Assembly (NCBI GenBank): GCA_029224185.1
Contig: CM055205.1
Span: forward strand, 6,182,309-6,246,308
Direction: 5' to 3'
DNA from: Karalla daura
Taxonomy: Eukaryota; Chordata; Actinopteri; Chaetodontiformes; Leiognathidae
DNA length: 64,000 nt
Part shown: positions 1 to 12,448 of the stretch, piece after piece
Layout of the letters: each line of letters starts with the position of its first letter
Position numbering within the stretch: position 1 is the stretch's first letter
The notes under the pieces: generated by a model
What the model was told of the DNA's origin: nothing
The model's database searches: none
What the model saw: only the letters and a program-made list of their open reading frames with translations
Position numbers and translations under genes: made by a program

Positions 1-883
1 AAAGGATGCCAAACCTGCTCGCATATGGAGAAATCCGGTGGCACGCGCCATATGAGTGATGAAGTTCAGGAGTGATGTCATGCATCATGATTGCCGCGGC
101 AGCCACCGGGGATTTCTTTACTCTGATTACAGGTGTGATGTCAATGTGACGCTGACGTCGTCTCGGTCCCAGCTTGGAAACCACCCAGTCTGGCCCCACG
201 GGAACTCTTAAAAAACAGCATCGAAACATTGTGAAGAGCATGAGCGGATAATCCAAAACCGGACCTAAAATGCTACCTGATGATGTACTGTAGTATCGGC
301 TGTAAGCCGCTGGTTGTGACACAGGTCTGTTACATAAGGACGCTGCGTAAAAGAGGTCACGGGGGCGTCCTGCTCTGGCCGCAAGGATTTTCCGCCATCC
401 AGGTCAAAACTGTTTCACAAATTATCAGGTCGACAACGCGAGCAGTGTTGCAACAGTCGACACCTTCCGATAACTGATGTGGCCACAGGTCCATGGCTGC
501 CTTGTGATCCGAATGACTCACATGTGACTTCATCCAAACACTCATGTGACACAGCGTGCAACAGGTGTGGATAAACATCAGTGCTTAGAGAGCCCACGGC
601 TGCTCAGTGGCCTGCAAAGCCTCTTGTTTTTATGCAGTGACCAATGGAGGAGACAAAGCAGCGAGTCCAGTGTCATATAGATTAGCTCCTCTCTGTCGTC
701 TGAGCTGAAAGAGCCCAGAGCGAGTTGTTCTCGCAGCAACAGTGTTGCGCACCCAGAGAGAGCGGATCGACCGCCGTGAAGCTCCATAGAAGGCGTGAGA
801 GTTGAGTTTGACCCATTAGGATCAGATGTGCGTATGTAAGCTTATTGTGATGTCATCGTTTTCAAGACAGATTAGCAAATAAC

Positions 884-923
884 GAGCGGAGCTGAGCGGA
901 GCTGAGCGGAGCTGAGCGGAGCG
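884..923 (+). repeat. Minisatellite, 10-bp unit GAGCGGAGCT, about 4 copies
   Basis: Consecutive near-identical 10-base units are followed by GAGCGATGC. The array is short and GC-rich. Confidence 0.85.
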
Positions 924-1069
924 ATGCTGAAACGGAGCACGGCAGTAGTGAAAGCCAAAAGCAACAATGACAGTGATTTAGAGTCAAACTTTGAAGTGCC
1001 TGCTGGCGTGGAAAGCAGCGCAATTAAAATGATGACACGCACTGACTGTATTCTGAATCGACTGATGTA

Positions 1070-1235
1070 ACTTACCCATCCAGTATCTTACCCACTGTAT
1101 AGCTTATGCCACATGCAGGGCGTAGGTAGAGAACACGCCCTGGACAGGACATACACATGCCAGTCACTCTCTACTCACACCTAGATGCACTTTAGAGTCT
1201 CCAATCAACCTGAACATGTATGGTTTTGGAAAGTG
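1070..1235 (-). mobile_element. Degenerate copy of ATGG-tailed teleost dispersed repeat
   Basis: Read on the minus strand it carries the ordered blocks of a very abundant teleost interspersed repeat: a CCAAAxCATxCATGTT block, ATTGGAGACTCTAAA, the CCTGTCCAGGG block and a tail complementary to ATCCATC. I associate it with RTE/Expander-type LINE 3' ends, but the family name is from memory. Divergence is high. Confidence 0.6.
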
Positions 1236-1607
1236 GAAGGACTCTATGTTCTTAAGTTGAAGACATGCTCACTATATTCAATTGAAAAAATGTTGGAACA
1301 AAAGCATTTGTTCACATTATTGCTTCAGTTCAGTTACTTTTATTTCTTGTGTTCCTTAAAAAAAGAGTACTGTGGATTACTATGAAAGCTCAAGCTTTCA
1401 AAGATTTCAAAGACAGAGGCTGTGCAAAAGGCTTTTTTTTCCACAAAGCCATGAGGTTTTATGGGGTAGTTTTCAGAAGAGGCATGGGTTTTGGAAAGCT
1501 TTTCTTAATGGGCGCCTGAGGTAATAATGAGTTAAATGACAGGGAATCCTAATTAGCAGCAGTCAATCAAGTGATTTGAAATGCCTCCCACCTGTTTGAT
1601 CTAAGCC

Positions 1608-1895
1608 TTGATGCCTGCCTCCAAACCAGAGTCCGTCCATCCATTATTTGTCCCACTTTCTACCTGCAGGTGTAGTGGGAAATACACCCAGGACAGGTCA
1701 CCGCACTCACCATTCACACCGAGGGACAATTTAGACTTTACTGCATGGTTTTGGACTGTGAGAGGCTGTGTGGGGTTTATCAAAGCAAACCCACGCACAC
1801 ATGGAAAGAACATGCAAGCTCCACACAGAAATGACCTCGTTGCTGTGAGGCAACAGTGCAAACTACGTGACCTCGAACCTGAGCCATGATACACA
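1608..1895 (-). mobile_element. Copy of ATGG-tailed teleost dispersed repeat
   Basis: This is the best-preserved copy in the window, on the minus strand. Reading it on +, the order is GTCCATCCATTATT, GACAGGTCACC, ACCATTCACAC, GACAATTTAGA, TGGACTGTGAGAGG, AAACCCACGCACACATGG, GAACATGCAAGCTCCACACAGAAA, then GCTGTGAGGCAACAGTG. This matches the known order of blocks. The open frames on both strands here are by-products of the repeat. Confidence 0.8.
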
Positions 1896-2086
1896 ATTGG
1901 GGTGACCCGCAAGACACCAACAAAGTCATGTGCGTAAGACCTGGATAAAGATAAAATCACTGTTATGAGAGTATAACCGGAGGCCGGACCAGGCACATTC
2001 ATTGATGAAAAATGCGATAGAATGTGAACGTCTCTGAACCAGTTTCAGACAGTGTGTGAGTCGGAGCTTTGGTCAGGCTGAGCATC

Positions 2087-2111
2087 GGGGGGGGGGGGGG
2101 GGGGGGGGGGG
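2087..2111 (+). repeat. Poly-G run, 25 bases
   Basis: An uninterrupted G homopolymer. Runs this long are rare in vertebrate DNA and error-prone in sequencing. Confidence 0.9.
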
Positions 2112-5100
2112 CAGAAGGGAGCAGGAGTTATTATAGAGAGAAAGAGGCTAATCCATGGAGGATCTGGTTACTATCACATCATTCACTCAGTGGAACAGCA
2201 GGACTCTCTCTCCTCGTTCGCTCCCCCAGTGGTTATATATGTATCACAGATTCAGATAGAACATGACTCATCACTCCTCCACTGTCCTCTGCTGCTTGCC
2301 ACTTTTGATCCGAAACGGGTAAGCGAAAATGAGACTTTAAAGAAAAAAAAAAAGGAAAGGACACAGGAAAACATTTTGATGAACACACAATATCGGTCAG
2401 ATAAACACGACACACACATGCACAGAGAGACACACACTCCAGGGTGCAACCCTCCCATTGGCTTAACATGTTGAATAACCTGTGTTGCATAACTGAGGTC
2501 AGATATAAAAAGAGGCACATCATCCCCTAAGAACCACACACACGTACACGCACTCATTTCAGGCTCTATCTGGGTCACAGAGTACCAGAGAAATAATAAC
2601 ACAGAAGTCATTTCAGATTACATAGCTGAGATCAATAGCCCTCACTGTCTGAGCATGAAAGCTTCGTTTTGCCCCAGCCTTCATATGAAAAGGCCCGATT
2701 GTAGTCGGGATTGTTTTACACATGGCGACGGCAACGATGTTTTCCGTAGACACGGACCCACGATCTCACAGAGGCATGCTGAGATACACGGCATCCATCA
2801 CTTAGAGACAGTGTCAGCGAATCATTGAAAGGAGAGTTAATATCGCTGAACAAGAGACAGACACACCTGCAGATCATCATGCTGAAGTATGCACATTTGC
2901 ACTGATACTTGACTGAGCAAAAGTAGTCTGTGCTTTGCGAGTTCATGAGGTTTACACAATTGCACAACTGTTCTGTAACAAAAAAAAATAGGAGGGATAT
3001 AAACATTTCTTTTGTATAGCTCTAGGAAAACATCCCGACCTTCCTCATGCCTGTCTGCTAAGCATTAAGCTTAAGCCAACACATGCTTTTACTTTAGCGT
3101 AGCCTAATGAATTTGTATGGATTAAATAAGGGAGATGGATTGAACAGTGTGTTGATTAGTGGTATTTAAAGCTTTGACGGCAGGTTTTGTCTTCCTTTGG
3201 ATAAAGCTAACACAAAAGAGGATGTTTATGCTACACTAGCTCCAGTGTAATTTTTTAGCATATAGGTGGAAATGGTATAAATCTTCTCACCTGTAACACA
3301 GCAAAAAAGCAAAACCTTGAATTATACAGCTCTTTAGCCATTAAAAAGCTTATTATATCCATGGCACTGTTAGTTATGGATTAACTTTGTTTTTCATGTT
3401 TTTTCTTGTTTTTTTAAGAAGCTTGAAAAAAGTTAGTTAAATGTTCACTCCTGTAACTTTGTTGTTAGTCTCCATGAACCCCTAAGACAAATATTTGGCT
3501 GTTCAGCCTCCCTTAGCTACACCACCATGTTCACCAGCCGGTTGCTAACTTTTTTAGTTTGCTAATCTGTGCTTAGCACCATGTGTACAAAGCAATAAAT
3601 CTTTTTATTTTCTGCTTCGTAGGTTAGTTGCCTTGAATGTGTGAAAATGATGAGGACCATTAAATTGAACGATGGGAAAATTCCAAATAACCAAAACAAT
3701 AAGGTTAAAACAGCTAAAAGGCTCTGAATATCTGGGGTGAACTACAGAGCCTGGTAATGATTCTCTTTGCTACTAGAATCCACCATTCTTACTTTACACA
3801 TAGCAATTTGAACTGGTATTAATATGGATTATTGATTCTAGCACCTTTAAGCATTCATCAAAGCTAAATTATCAGTAAATTGTCCTCAGTGATGCACATA
3901 GAATAGATTGATGGTGTTGTTTTGCACATATGCACCGCAGATAAAGGATATTGGAAAAGAAAAACAGAACTGTATTGATGGAGCCGGGCACCATCTCCCC
4001 CTCCAAACAAGCTAAAAATGTATTTTCTTATTTCTTTTTGTTTTCGTCCTTGTGTTTCTGTGTTCACCCTTTTGTTAATTTGATCCTCTTTTATTAGATA
4101 TTTGAGAACATTTCCACAGCAGCGAGCTGACAGTTAGAAGCCGAGCCATGGAACAAGTGATTAGATTAGTAGTCTCCACTATTAGGCAAATATAATTTTT
4201 GTGGCTGTGAACCAACAGACATAAACTTGATTCCAATTCATAAGATTAGGGTTGCCGTGAACTGTAATAGCCGGAAAAAGGAATGACGTCTTTGATTTTT
4301 AAAGCTGGCTGAATGTCTGAATCTCCGAGTCTCACCCAAAGTAAGGGACCTTTTTTCCAGATATTCAGGTTGGAAAACTGCTTGCAGTCCTCATACCCTG
4401 TGTCTTCACCTCTCATCTAATGCTGCTATGCATGCTCACACACACAAAGTCAGGCACGCGCGCACACGCATGCACACACACGTACACACACACACATACA
4501 TGCACAAACATTCCTGCTTTGATACAAATCCCTGTGGTGAGCTTCTATCATCTCTAGCAATAACGAGCTGTCATTGGCCCTCAGTGATGTATCTGTCTGG
4601 ATGTGTCAGCGAGCAAGCAGGCTGACTGAACGTCGGGCTAAAGCAGTTCTCCACTTCCAAGGCCTGCCAGTCAGCGCTGGGGGCACCTGAGACAGCCCCG
4701 TGTCGGGGAGGGATCATTTCTGAAGGCTGACACTGGATCAGAGACAGGGGGATAAAAATAATAATAATAAAAAAAAAAAGCCATGTCGACGTTTGACCCC
4801 ACCCCCGTAGGTGGAAGTGGGGGGAAAAAAAAAAGGAAGTTGGGTAAGACGGCAGAGTAAGGTGATGAGGCTCTGACAGCTAAATGCCAAATAGGTTGTC
4901 TCGGGAGGATTCGATATCTGACCGGTTTCTATTTTAAAGATAAGAGAGGAGCATCTGAGTTATTAAAGTTTTAGTGTAGGTGCATAAACATTTGCATTTA
5001 CATGGTGAGATGATTTCAAACTAAGTCAGCGGGCACCTTGGATATTGAGAATCTGAATGTCACCATGATACAAGATAAACCTAAATAACCCCCCGTAGAT

Positions 5101-5712
5101 AACACCCAGATTCAGCCATCACAACACCCACATGTAATATATTCCTTCCACATTGCGTGAGATATATTATCTAGCCTTCCTTATTGTGTCGGTGATAAAT
5201 GCAGCACACATTAACTCCACCAAATGTGTTTCTCCTATTTCCACAATAAAGGGGCCTTACTTTCCTCTGACCTTCAGCGGGCTGCAAAGCCAGCACAAAA
5301 TATGCATTTAGAAGAAGCAGCAGGAGTGGATGTGAGGGTTGCAGGAGATTGCTTTCTTTTGTACAGCGTCATGCAGGAACATGCATCACTGTCCGCCTCC
5401 AACAAACAGCCAGTAATATGCAGAAATATTAAGTAGGATCAGCAAATAAATATATGGAGTGGAGCTAGCGCTGTGACAGATGTTGGCTATTTGCATGGAG
5501 CTCCTCTGTCATGTCATTAGCCAACTCTCTCAGCCAAGCAGGCAAAATGAATGAACTGGCTTCTCGGAGCGGCCGCGCCGGTTCGTGCCGCGTGGAGTTC
5601 GAGGCGCTTTGTGTGAGCGAGGAGCCAGCGGCTGAGAGCCGAAGAACTATGAGGTCTCTGCAGCCTCCGCGACCAGGTGTTTGTTCATGTGTGAGTGTAT
5701 CGCAATGAAATA

Positions 5713-5714
<2 letters not shown>

Positions 5715-5747
<33 letters not shown>
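5715..5747 (+). repeat. (GT)n microsatellite
   Basis: Perfect GT dinucleotide run of about 16 units. Confidence 0.95.
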
Positions 5748-5748
<1 letters not shown>

Positions 5749-6760
5749 ATTTTTCATGCTGCTGACCTGGCGGCTGTAACTTTTTTCCTTGGCTCTTGCA
5801 GGCAGCTATGGGCCCATTTCAACCCCTGAACCTGCAGCGTGCTTCAACATTTATGTGTTGCGTGTTATTTTCCAACACACGCCAGCACACGGTTATGCAT
5901 GTTGGCACACACACAGTCACACACGCGCACACACTCACAGTGTTCATGTATGTGCCACACAGTTTCTTAGAAAGCTGCAGCGAGGTGTATTAAAGATTGA
6001 TTTAGTCAGTGAAGCAGAGAGTGGGTGCTCACGGTGCTCTGTGTTCTCTGGTCAAGGCCACAGAGTTTCCTCCTGATGCAAACACACAACCTACTGTATG
6101 GCTTCAGGGACAGCATGTCTGACCTCCACCCCAGCCGAACATAAATGAGTAAAGAGAAAATACAACACAGAACAATCCCCTTTATTAACCCCCCCAGGTG
6201 CATACAGGCTCTTACAATCAGCCCCAGTATTGTTCACACCGCTCAGCGTATTGAGCATGTCGCTGACGTGCCTTCAAGTCCGCTCTAATAGCGAGGGTCA
6301 TCAAGCACTATTCAAGATAGAGAAAGAAAGGGAAAAAAAAGAAAACGAAACAAGTATTGATTTGAAAATGTCTTGTTCTGTTTTTTTTTTTTTTGAAAAA
6401 AGCTTTCATCTGTATTTTTTTTTCCCTTGGAGCTGATGCAGGCCCTCGGGTCATGGTTGGAGAGTATATAGAATGCTCTGTGATCAGTGTTTCTTACCTA
6501 TGTGTGTGTGTGTGTGTGTATGTGCGCGTGTGTACATGTATGCTCATGCATGTATCAAATCTTGTCAGGCGCAGAATACATATGAGGAGGCAGGAGAGTC
6601 GTATATCTGACAAAGTGTAGCCAATAAAGTATAATTCATGACTGTTACAGTGCCCGTGGATAGTAGTCATTACTCTTGTGTTGGTGTGCGTGTAGTATAT
6701 CAGGCCTCAAAACAACAGCCCTCATCACTATATTGATTGCCTGACACTGTCTAAAACATG

Positions 6761-6779
6761 TTTTTTTTTTTTTTTTGTT

Positions 6780-6814
<35 letters not shown>
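6761..6814 (+). repeat. Poly-T then (GA)n tract
   Basis: Sixteen T followed by GTTG and about 17 units of GA with one AA interruption. Confidence 0.9.
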
Positions 6815-7004
6815 CAACAGAAGGAAGGATGGTTGTTGAAGGCGAGCCGGAAAAGCATCTCTGTGCTCAGCATGGCTGCTGCTCGCCTGTTGTCTGGGCG
6901 GGTGTGGGAGGCTTCCTGCCTCCAGTGAACGGGCCGGCCCTCGCACATGAACTCCGTCACAGGATAAATCCAATAGTCAGACTGACTACGGTCGAGCGAG
7001 ATAT

Positions 7005-7200
7005 ACAGCCGGCGTTGTGCGACGCCTCGGCCCGCCTCGTCCGCACACTGCAGCGCGTTCTTCGCGCGCACAGTGCGCGCCATTGTTTCCCCGCCGGCAA
7101 GAATGTTTCTCGCAGAGGCCAGAGTTAATTCTCAGAGGACGCGCTGTTAGTGTGTCGCATGTGAACCGACGCTTCCATGTGATCGTCATCCGTCTTCACT
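7005..7200. promoter_or_regulatory. CpG-rich patch of unknown role
   Basis: Dense CpG (for example GTTCTTCGCGCGCACAGTGC) stands out from neutral surroundings. No linked coding exon was recognised on either strand, so promoter function is only a possibility. Confidence 0.3.
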
Positions 7201-8759
7201 CCCCCACCCCCCCTCTCCTGAAGTTGTCCCTCGCATCGTCTCCAATGTTTTCTGTCAGTTTTCTCGCTCGGTGTTGTGTCCTCTCCAGTGTTGCCTCGTC
7301 ACTCCCAGTTCACGTCAAAGGGTTTGATCGGGTGGTATATGTGTGTTTGTGTGTGTGTGTGTGCGTGCGTGCATATGTGCTGGTGGGGACACCAGTTTAC
7401 TGTGGGTTAATGTGACAGGCTCATCTCCAATACAGCACAGTATTTGTCACCTGACTAATTTTCCCTTTTTCAATGTAATGTATAGATTTGCAGCATGTAC
7501 ACTGAAAACTGCTACACAAGTATTATGTGTTATTATTGCTGTTTTCATGCAACTTTACAATTCCAGAGATGGTGCATAATATACAGTACAGAATAAAGGC
7601 GGCCTTCGCACAGATTTCTGTTCACTTCCATTCACCTGATTGAAAGATCGAGAGTCCCACAGGGTTACATGGTTTCCCTTCAGTTACAGTGTAAACCTGA
7701 CAACCTAGTTCATTATCTTAAGTAACGGAGCTGAACTGTCTGTAACTACAAAGTGGTGTAATCAGTGAGCTTTAGGAGGGTCAGGTCAGCTGCTTCCCCT
7801 CGTCCTTTGTGCTGAGCTCTAGTGTTTCCTTGGAATAGATACGACTGCCACATCAGTCTCTTTATCAGAAGCCAAACAAGCTGCAGGCTAAGTGACGGTC
7901 ACCCTTATGAAAAGGCTTTATTATACTATGCTATAGATGTACAGAAGGCAGAATGAAAAGGTAGAAAAACAATAATTGCTCTCATTGAGTGTTAGTGCAG
8001 ATAACATCTCTACAGCGTGTAAGGGTAAACACAGACTTCACAAACATCCCAGTAATAAGTGAATAATGCAAGACAAAGCTTTGTTTTAGCGCTCCATTAT
8101 AGGTATAAAAGATAGGTTGCAACAATCTGGTGAGATGAAAAGAGAAGTGTTTGGGCTTATTTTTTTTCAGAACATGCCGTAATGAACTGCAGTAACATTT
8201 GGCTGAGAGTTGTCTGTTAGTGTGCGTTGAACCTGTTGAACTCATTGCTCCATCTTAATCAATGACCTGTGAGTAGATTGGGCCAGTTCACTAGACTATC
8301 GACATGGTTTGTCGGCCCAAATTATCTTAAGTGGGAGCAAAATTTGTCAATTGAAGTGAATAGAAAGTAATCCGTTTACTATCTGCCATGTTTACCATCC
8401 ATGGCTGGATATCAGCGGATGAGTGAGTTTGTGATTTGAGGGAGCTGACCCTTAACGTAAGTGTTAGGAAGGTTAGCTTTGAGCAGATATCAGTCACAGT
8501 GTTTACATGCTGGTGTTATGAAACCTTGCACACACAGCTCTGGATGACTGCTGATGTGGTCACTTCACGTTCTTTATTTACACAATTTTACAGCTGCAGG
8601 TTTCCAGGTTCATTTTTTTTTCCGGCTGTCTTATCAACTTATATTCAGTGTCATAATATTTGCTGTGTGTCATTTCCCGTCCTCTCCCTGATCAACGCTG
8701 AATTTTAGGCATTTTTTTCCCCTCGTTCCATCTTTCTTCATTTAACCAACCCCCTCACG

Positions 8760-9130
8760 GACTCCATGGAACCTCGGGTTTTTATGCGACGGCTGATATA
8801 CGGTCATATTAAAGACGGGTGCTTTCCGTTTGACGAGCGTGGTTTAATCTAAATCAAGATATGGCTCCCCGGAGGCCGGTGCTGTAATCATGTCAAACTG
8901 GCGATACCCCTCACTGTCACTCTCTCTCCATCACACTTGATTATCATCTGCATTGCAATTATTGAGCAGATTTAGATGGTATCTGGCTCTTAGGTAATCA
9001 GGGCGAGAATGGGATTAGATCTAACGTTCTGTGGATATGCTGTTAATCTCAATGGGTTTGCATCACGGAGCTCATCTAGCCATTGGATATGTGACATCTG
9101 GATTTGGGGCTTTGTGTTTGGTTCAAGGTT
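8760..9130. promoter_or_regulatory. Repeat-free candidate conserved non-coding block
   Basis: The block has balanced composition, no microsatellites, no credible coding frame and many homeodomain-like TAAT/ATTA cores. Sequence of this texture between repeats is typical of developmental enhancers around fish brain genes. Conservation cannot be tested here. Confidence 0.25.
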
Positions 9131-9929
9131 AAACTAAAGATTATTGAGCACTGAGTAAAACATCTCTGAACTGGGAAGCGAAACGAGTGGGAGTGGATGT
9201 TGCTGAGGTTGCAGTGAAAACAATTACCCGCACAATAAATGAGTTTTAATGCACAAGCATATACACAATCTTGCGCGCCGATATTATAAAGTCTGTATAT
9301 TACTTAATCAAGCAGTCATGTTAATTGTGTAATAGGCTTGTATATTTCCATGCTGTCTCATCTCATTTGCATATTTACGCCTGTGTTAATGAGGAGGGCT
9401 AGATTAAAGAGGGGGAGGAGGAGGGAGGTGGCTCCTCCCTCAATATCACTGATTTATTTGCTCTCATTAAGCAGAATTGCACAGATCTCCGTCCCCATCT
9501 GCACTGAGAAAGAGACTGTATTAAATTTCATGGACACATCACAGCGAACCATACTGTCACGAATGATATAAGCAGCTTTTGTGCGCACTTTAAATGAATA
9601 AATTATCCAGACAGATGGAATATCCTGTTGAGGTAACATTTTAATGTGGCAAAATGAGAGGATGAGAGGGTGAATTCTTTGGAAATTAAGAGCGGAGGGA
9701 GCGAGGAGTCCTTCAACGGGGCCTTGTAGCCGCAGGGCGGCGTGTGGTGACGGGCCTGTTCTCTCCGGGCTACAGCAATGATGCAGAATAATGAAAAATA
9801 AGTGTGTCCATTAGACCAGTTAATCTTATTTGGCCGGTAACATTGGGCTATGTTTTCATCCCGGACTAAAGGTCCCTTGTTCTCTGCTCTTTTTATACGC
9901 ACATGTACTGTCGAGGGTCACACACCACA

Positions 9930-9990
9930 CACGCATGCATACACACACACACACACAAACACACACTCTCACACACAAAGAAGCACACGC
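9930..9990 (+). repeat. Imperfect (CA)n
   Basis: CA-rich stretch broken by CAAAC and CTCTC. Translations rich in His-Thr from it are artefacts. Confidence 0.85.
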
Positions 9991-10280
9991 ACAATCCCAG
10001 CCTTCATGCAGACACAGTGATTTAGCAGTCTCGCACAGACAGTGGCTTCACTCCTCTGTTCTCTAGCCTCTGCACTCCTCCCTTATCCTTCTCCTCCTCC
10101 TCCTCCTCCTCCTTTTCACAAAACAACACAGGACTCTTCTGAGCGGCGAGGAGAAAGAGCAAAATTTACAAGAGGAGCACAGGGGATCAGTGGTGCTGTT
10201 GTGTACTGGTGAACAGCACCCCTTTGACTGGGAACCAAAGGTCAGGGCACGGCTCCCAAAGCCTGCTGACTTCTTTGGTG

Positions 10281-10385
10281 GCTGTGTGCGTGTGTGTGTG
10301 TGTGTGCGCGCGAGTGTGTGTGTGCGCAAGTGTTTGTGCATGCATGCATTTGTGTTCCTTGAATGTGTGTGTTGGCATTTGGATG
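10281..10385 (+). repeat. Imperfect (GT)n with GCGC
   Basis: GT-rich stretch containing GTGTGCGCGCGAGTG, a potential Z-DNA former. Confidence 0.8.
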
Positions 10386-10498
10386 TGTGCTCGCCTCAGG
10401 GTGCATGAAGCCCCGCTTGCTAATGTTACGGCAAAGTCACAAACTGTTTTTGTGGCAAACACGAGTCACACGACGGTGCGGGCCATGTGTAATCCCTC

Positions 10499-10499
<1 letters not shown>

Positions 10500-10530
<31 letters not shown>
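10500..10530 (+). repeat. (CA)n microsatellite
   Basis: About 15 CA units. Forty bases downstream there is a short GGCAT pentamer repeat at about 10,572-10,590. Confidence 0.9.
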
Positions 10531-10533
<3 letters not shown>

Positions 10534-12414
10534 TAAACTATAGCATTTGGCTGCTGGTGGTGTGTGATGTGCTGGCATGGCATGGCATGGCACAGGGATG
10601 AACAGTTTGCTCCTGTATAGTTAGTGACATTGAGAGATATTCTCACTACACAGTTTCACTTCACTCCATCCCGTAAGAAGCTTATCCCCTTTAAGACCAG
10701 TAAATAGCGGCAACACTCTGAGTTTAATAAGATTAGACCCGTCATTTTCACCCAAATGCCCCCTGAAGACGGGGTATTTTTGGTCTTTCTTCCCACACAA
10801 TTATTCTCTCATCAACGATTGGTTCCTATTTTTTTTTTTGGTTGTTTGGTTGGTTTTTTTTGCAGCCTTGAGTTGTAGCGTGTGTTGCGATGGCACTAGC
10901 CAAGCAGACATCTGCATCCAATTCCAGGCTTCAAATACTGCCTACATCTGACTGCGTTTACTGACAGCATGCAGATGTTGCAAGTAGGGCAAAAGATGTA
11001 GCAGGATTTCAGCTGGAAATATAAAGAACAGGATGTAATATGTAGAAATCAGGAAGGATGGAACTCATGAGACTTGAGATCAAAGACCGAGGATAGGCGT
11101 GGGGTGCTGGCCTGACGATGTAGGACCCTGAGTTTAGGATTAAGGAGGATGTAGACTGCATGGTACATGAGCTTCCTCATGTGGGTCCGTCTTTAACAGG
11201 ATGGAGGAGAAAAAGCAGAAGTGTGACGCAGCACAAAGGATGTACGATGCAGGTGTTTCTGTGTGATCTGAGACGTTGTCTGGAGCTCACACCGCAATGT
11301 GCTGAAATAACATGTACTGTACAGCGAGAGACTAAGATGTATCCACGCTGACTTGTACAGTGCTGAACGTTGGTTAAATGTAAGTTCTAAGATACATGAT
11401 GTGGGATTTTACAGGAAGTGCTTTTCATGCATGTGGATAACATCCAGTCAGGCAATGAGGTAGAGTGAGGAGTGTCTTTATCATGGTCTATAATTATATG
11501 TTATGTTAATACAGAGGCAAGAAGCACTGAGTTGTGTTCCTTTAAAGAAAATGGCATGGTTTAGTTCTGTTACCTGTTCAGTGTTTGCCTCACCCAATCC
11601 TCCTGCTACAGTAAGTTGTGCGTTTGATAGTTTCTCAGCATTTGTTCCTGTGTTTTCGTATGTTGTTGTCTCTGTAGCCCTGTTTTCTCCTCCAAGTGTG
11701 TTTATTGCATTTGGATTTTTGGATCGTGTGATTTTTCTTTTTGTCAGTGTTGTTTTTTTTGTTTTTTTTTAGCCCAAGAGAGACTCCTGCATGTGAAATT
11801 GTGGATTCTGTTGAAACCAAGACACAGTACAACAGACCGACAAAGTCTCAGCCACAACTGCAGGGACTATGGTCGGAAGGCAAAGAAAAACCCACAACCA
11901 ACTTCAGCCTGCCAGACAGCACCTAGACACGTCTCGAAACCTCAGCCACAAAGTCATTTGGAGTGATCGGCCCAAAACTGAACTTCAAGCACATAAAGAA
12001 CTGGTCTAGACAGTACTCTCTGTGAAGCAAAAGGATCTGTTTATTTGATAGAAAAGAAGGAGACATGATGTAGTGAAATAAACTGAATATATGACTGAAT
12101 TTTTAGACACTGGGCTCCAGACTGTATATAATACGGAGCCTATCAGCGGCATAAAAATTTGATAACCTCTCCGGGTAAATCTGATGCATCTTCATGGAGC
12201 ACTGATCAAGATCGACGATCGCGGGGATGTTTGTTCGTCTCGAACGCTGACGTTTCGGGCCGCCAACAAAGATGTTTTCCTCGGCAACGCTAACGATGAC
12301 AAACGCCATCTGTGTCTGAACGCGTTGACACAGGTTAGAGGGGCGACATGGGAACACCATTTGGAGTCACGGAGATGACAGAAAGCAGGGGAATGAGTGG
12401 ATGAACGGACGGGG

Positions 12415-12448
12415 GTGGAGTGGAGTGGAGTGGAGTGGAGTGGAGTGG
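12415..12448 (+). repeat. (GTGGA)n pentamer microsatellite
   Basis: Six to seven tandem GTGGA units. Confidence 0.9.

Larger units (their letters stand above)
1..5560. other. Non-coding flank
   Basis: Apart from the listed minisatellite, poly-G run and two dispersed-repeat copies, this is AT-rich unique sequence with a short CA-type run at 4.43-4.50 kb. No open frame has coding texture or splice support. Confidence 0.6.

Noticed and set aside
1601..2002. Overlapping frames on both strands near 1.6-2.0 kb
   Set aside because: They lie within a dispersed repeat copy and are explained by it.
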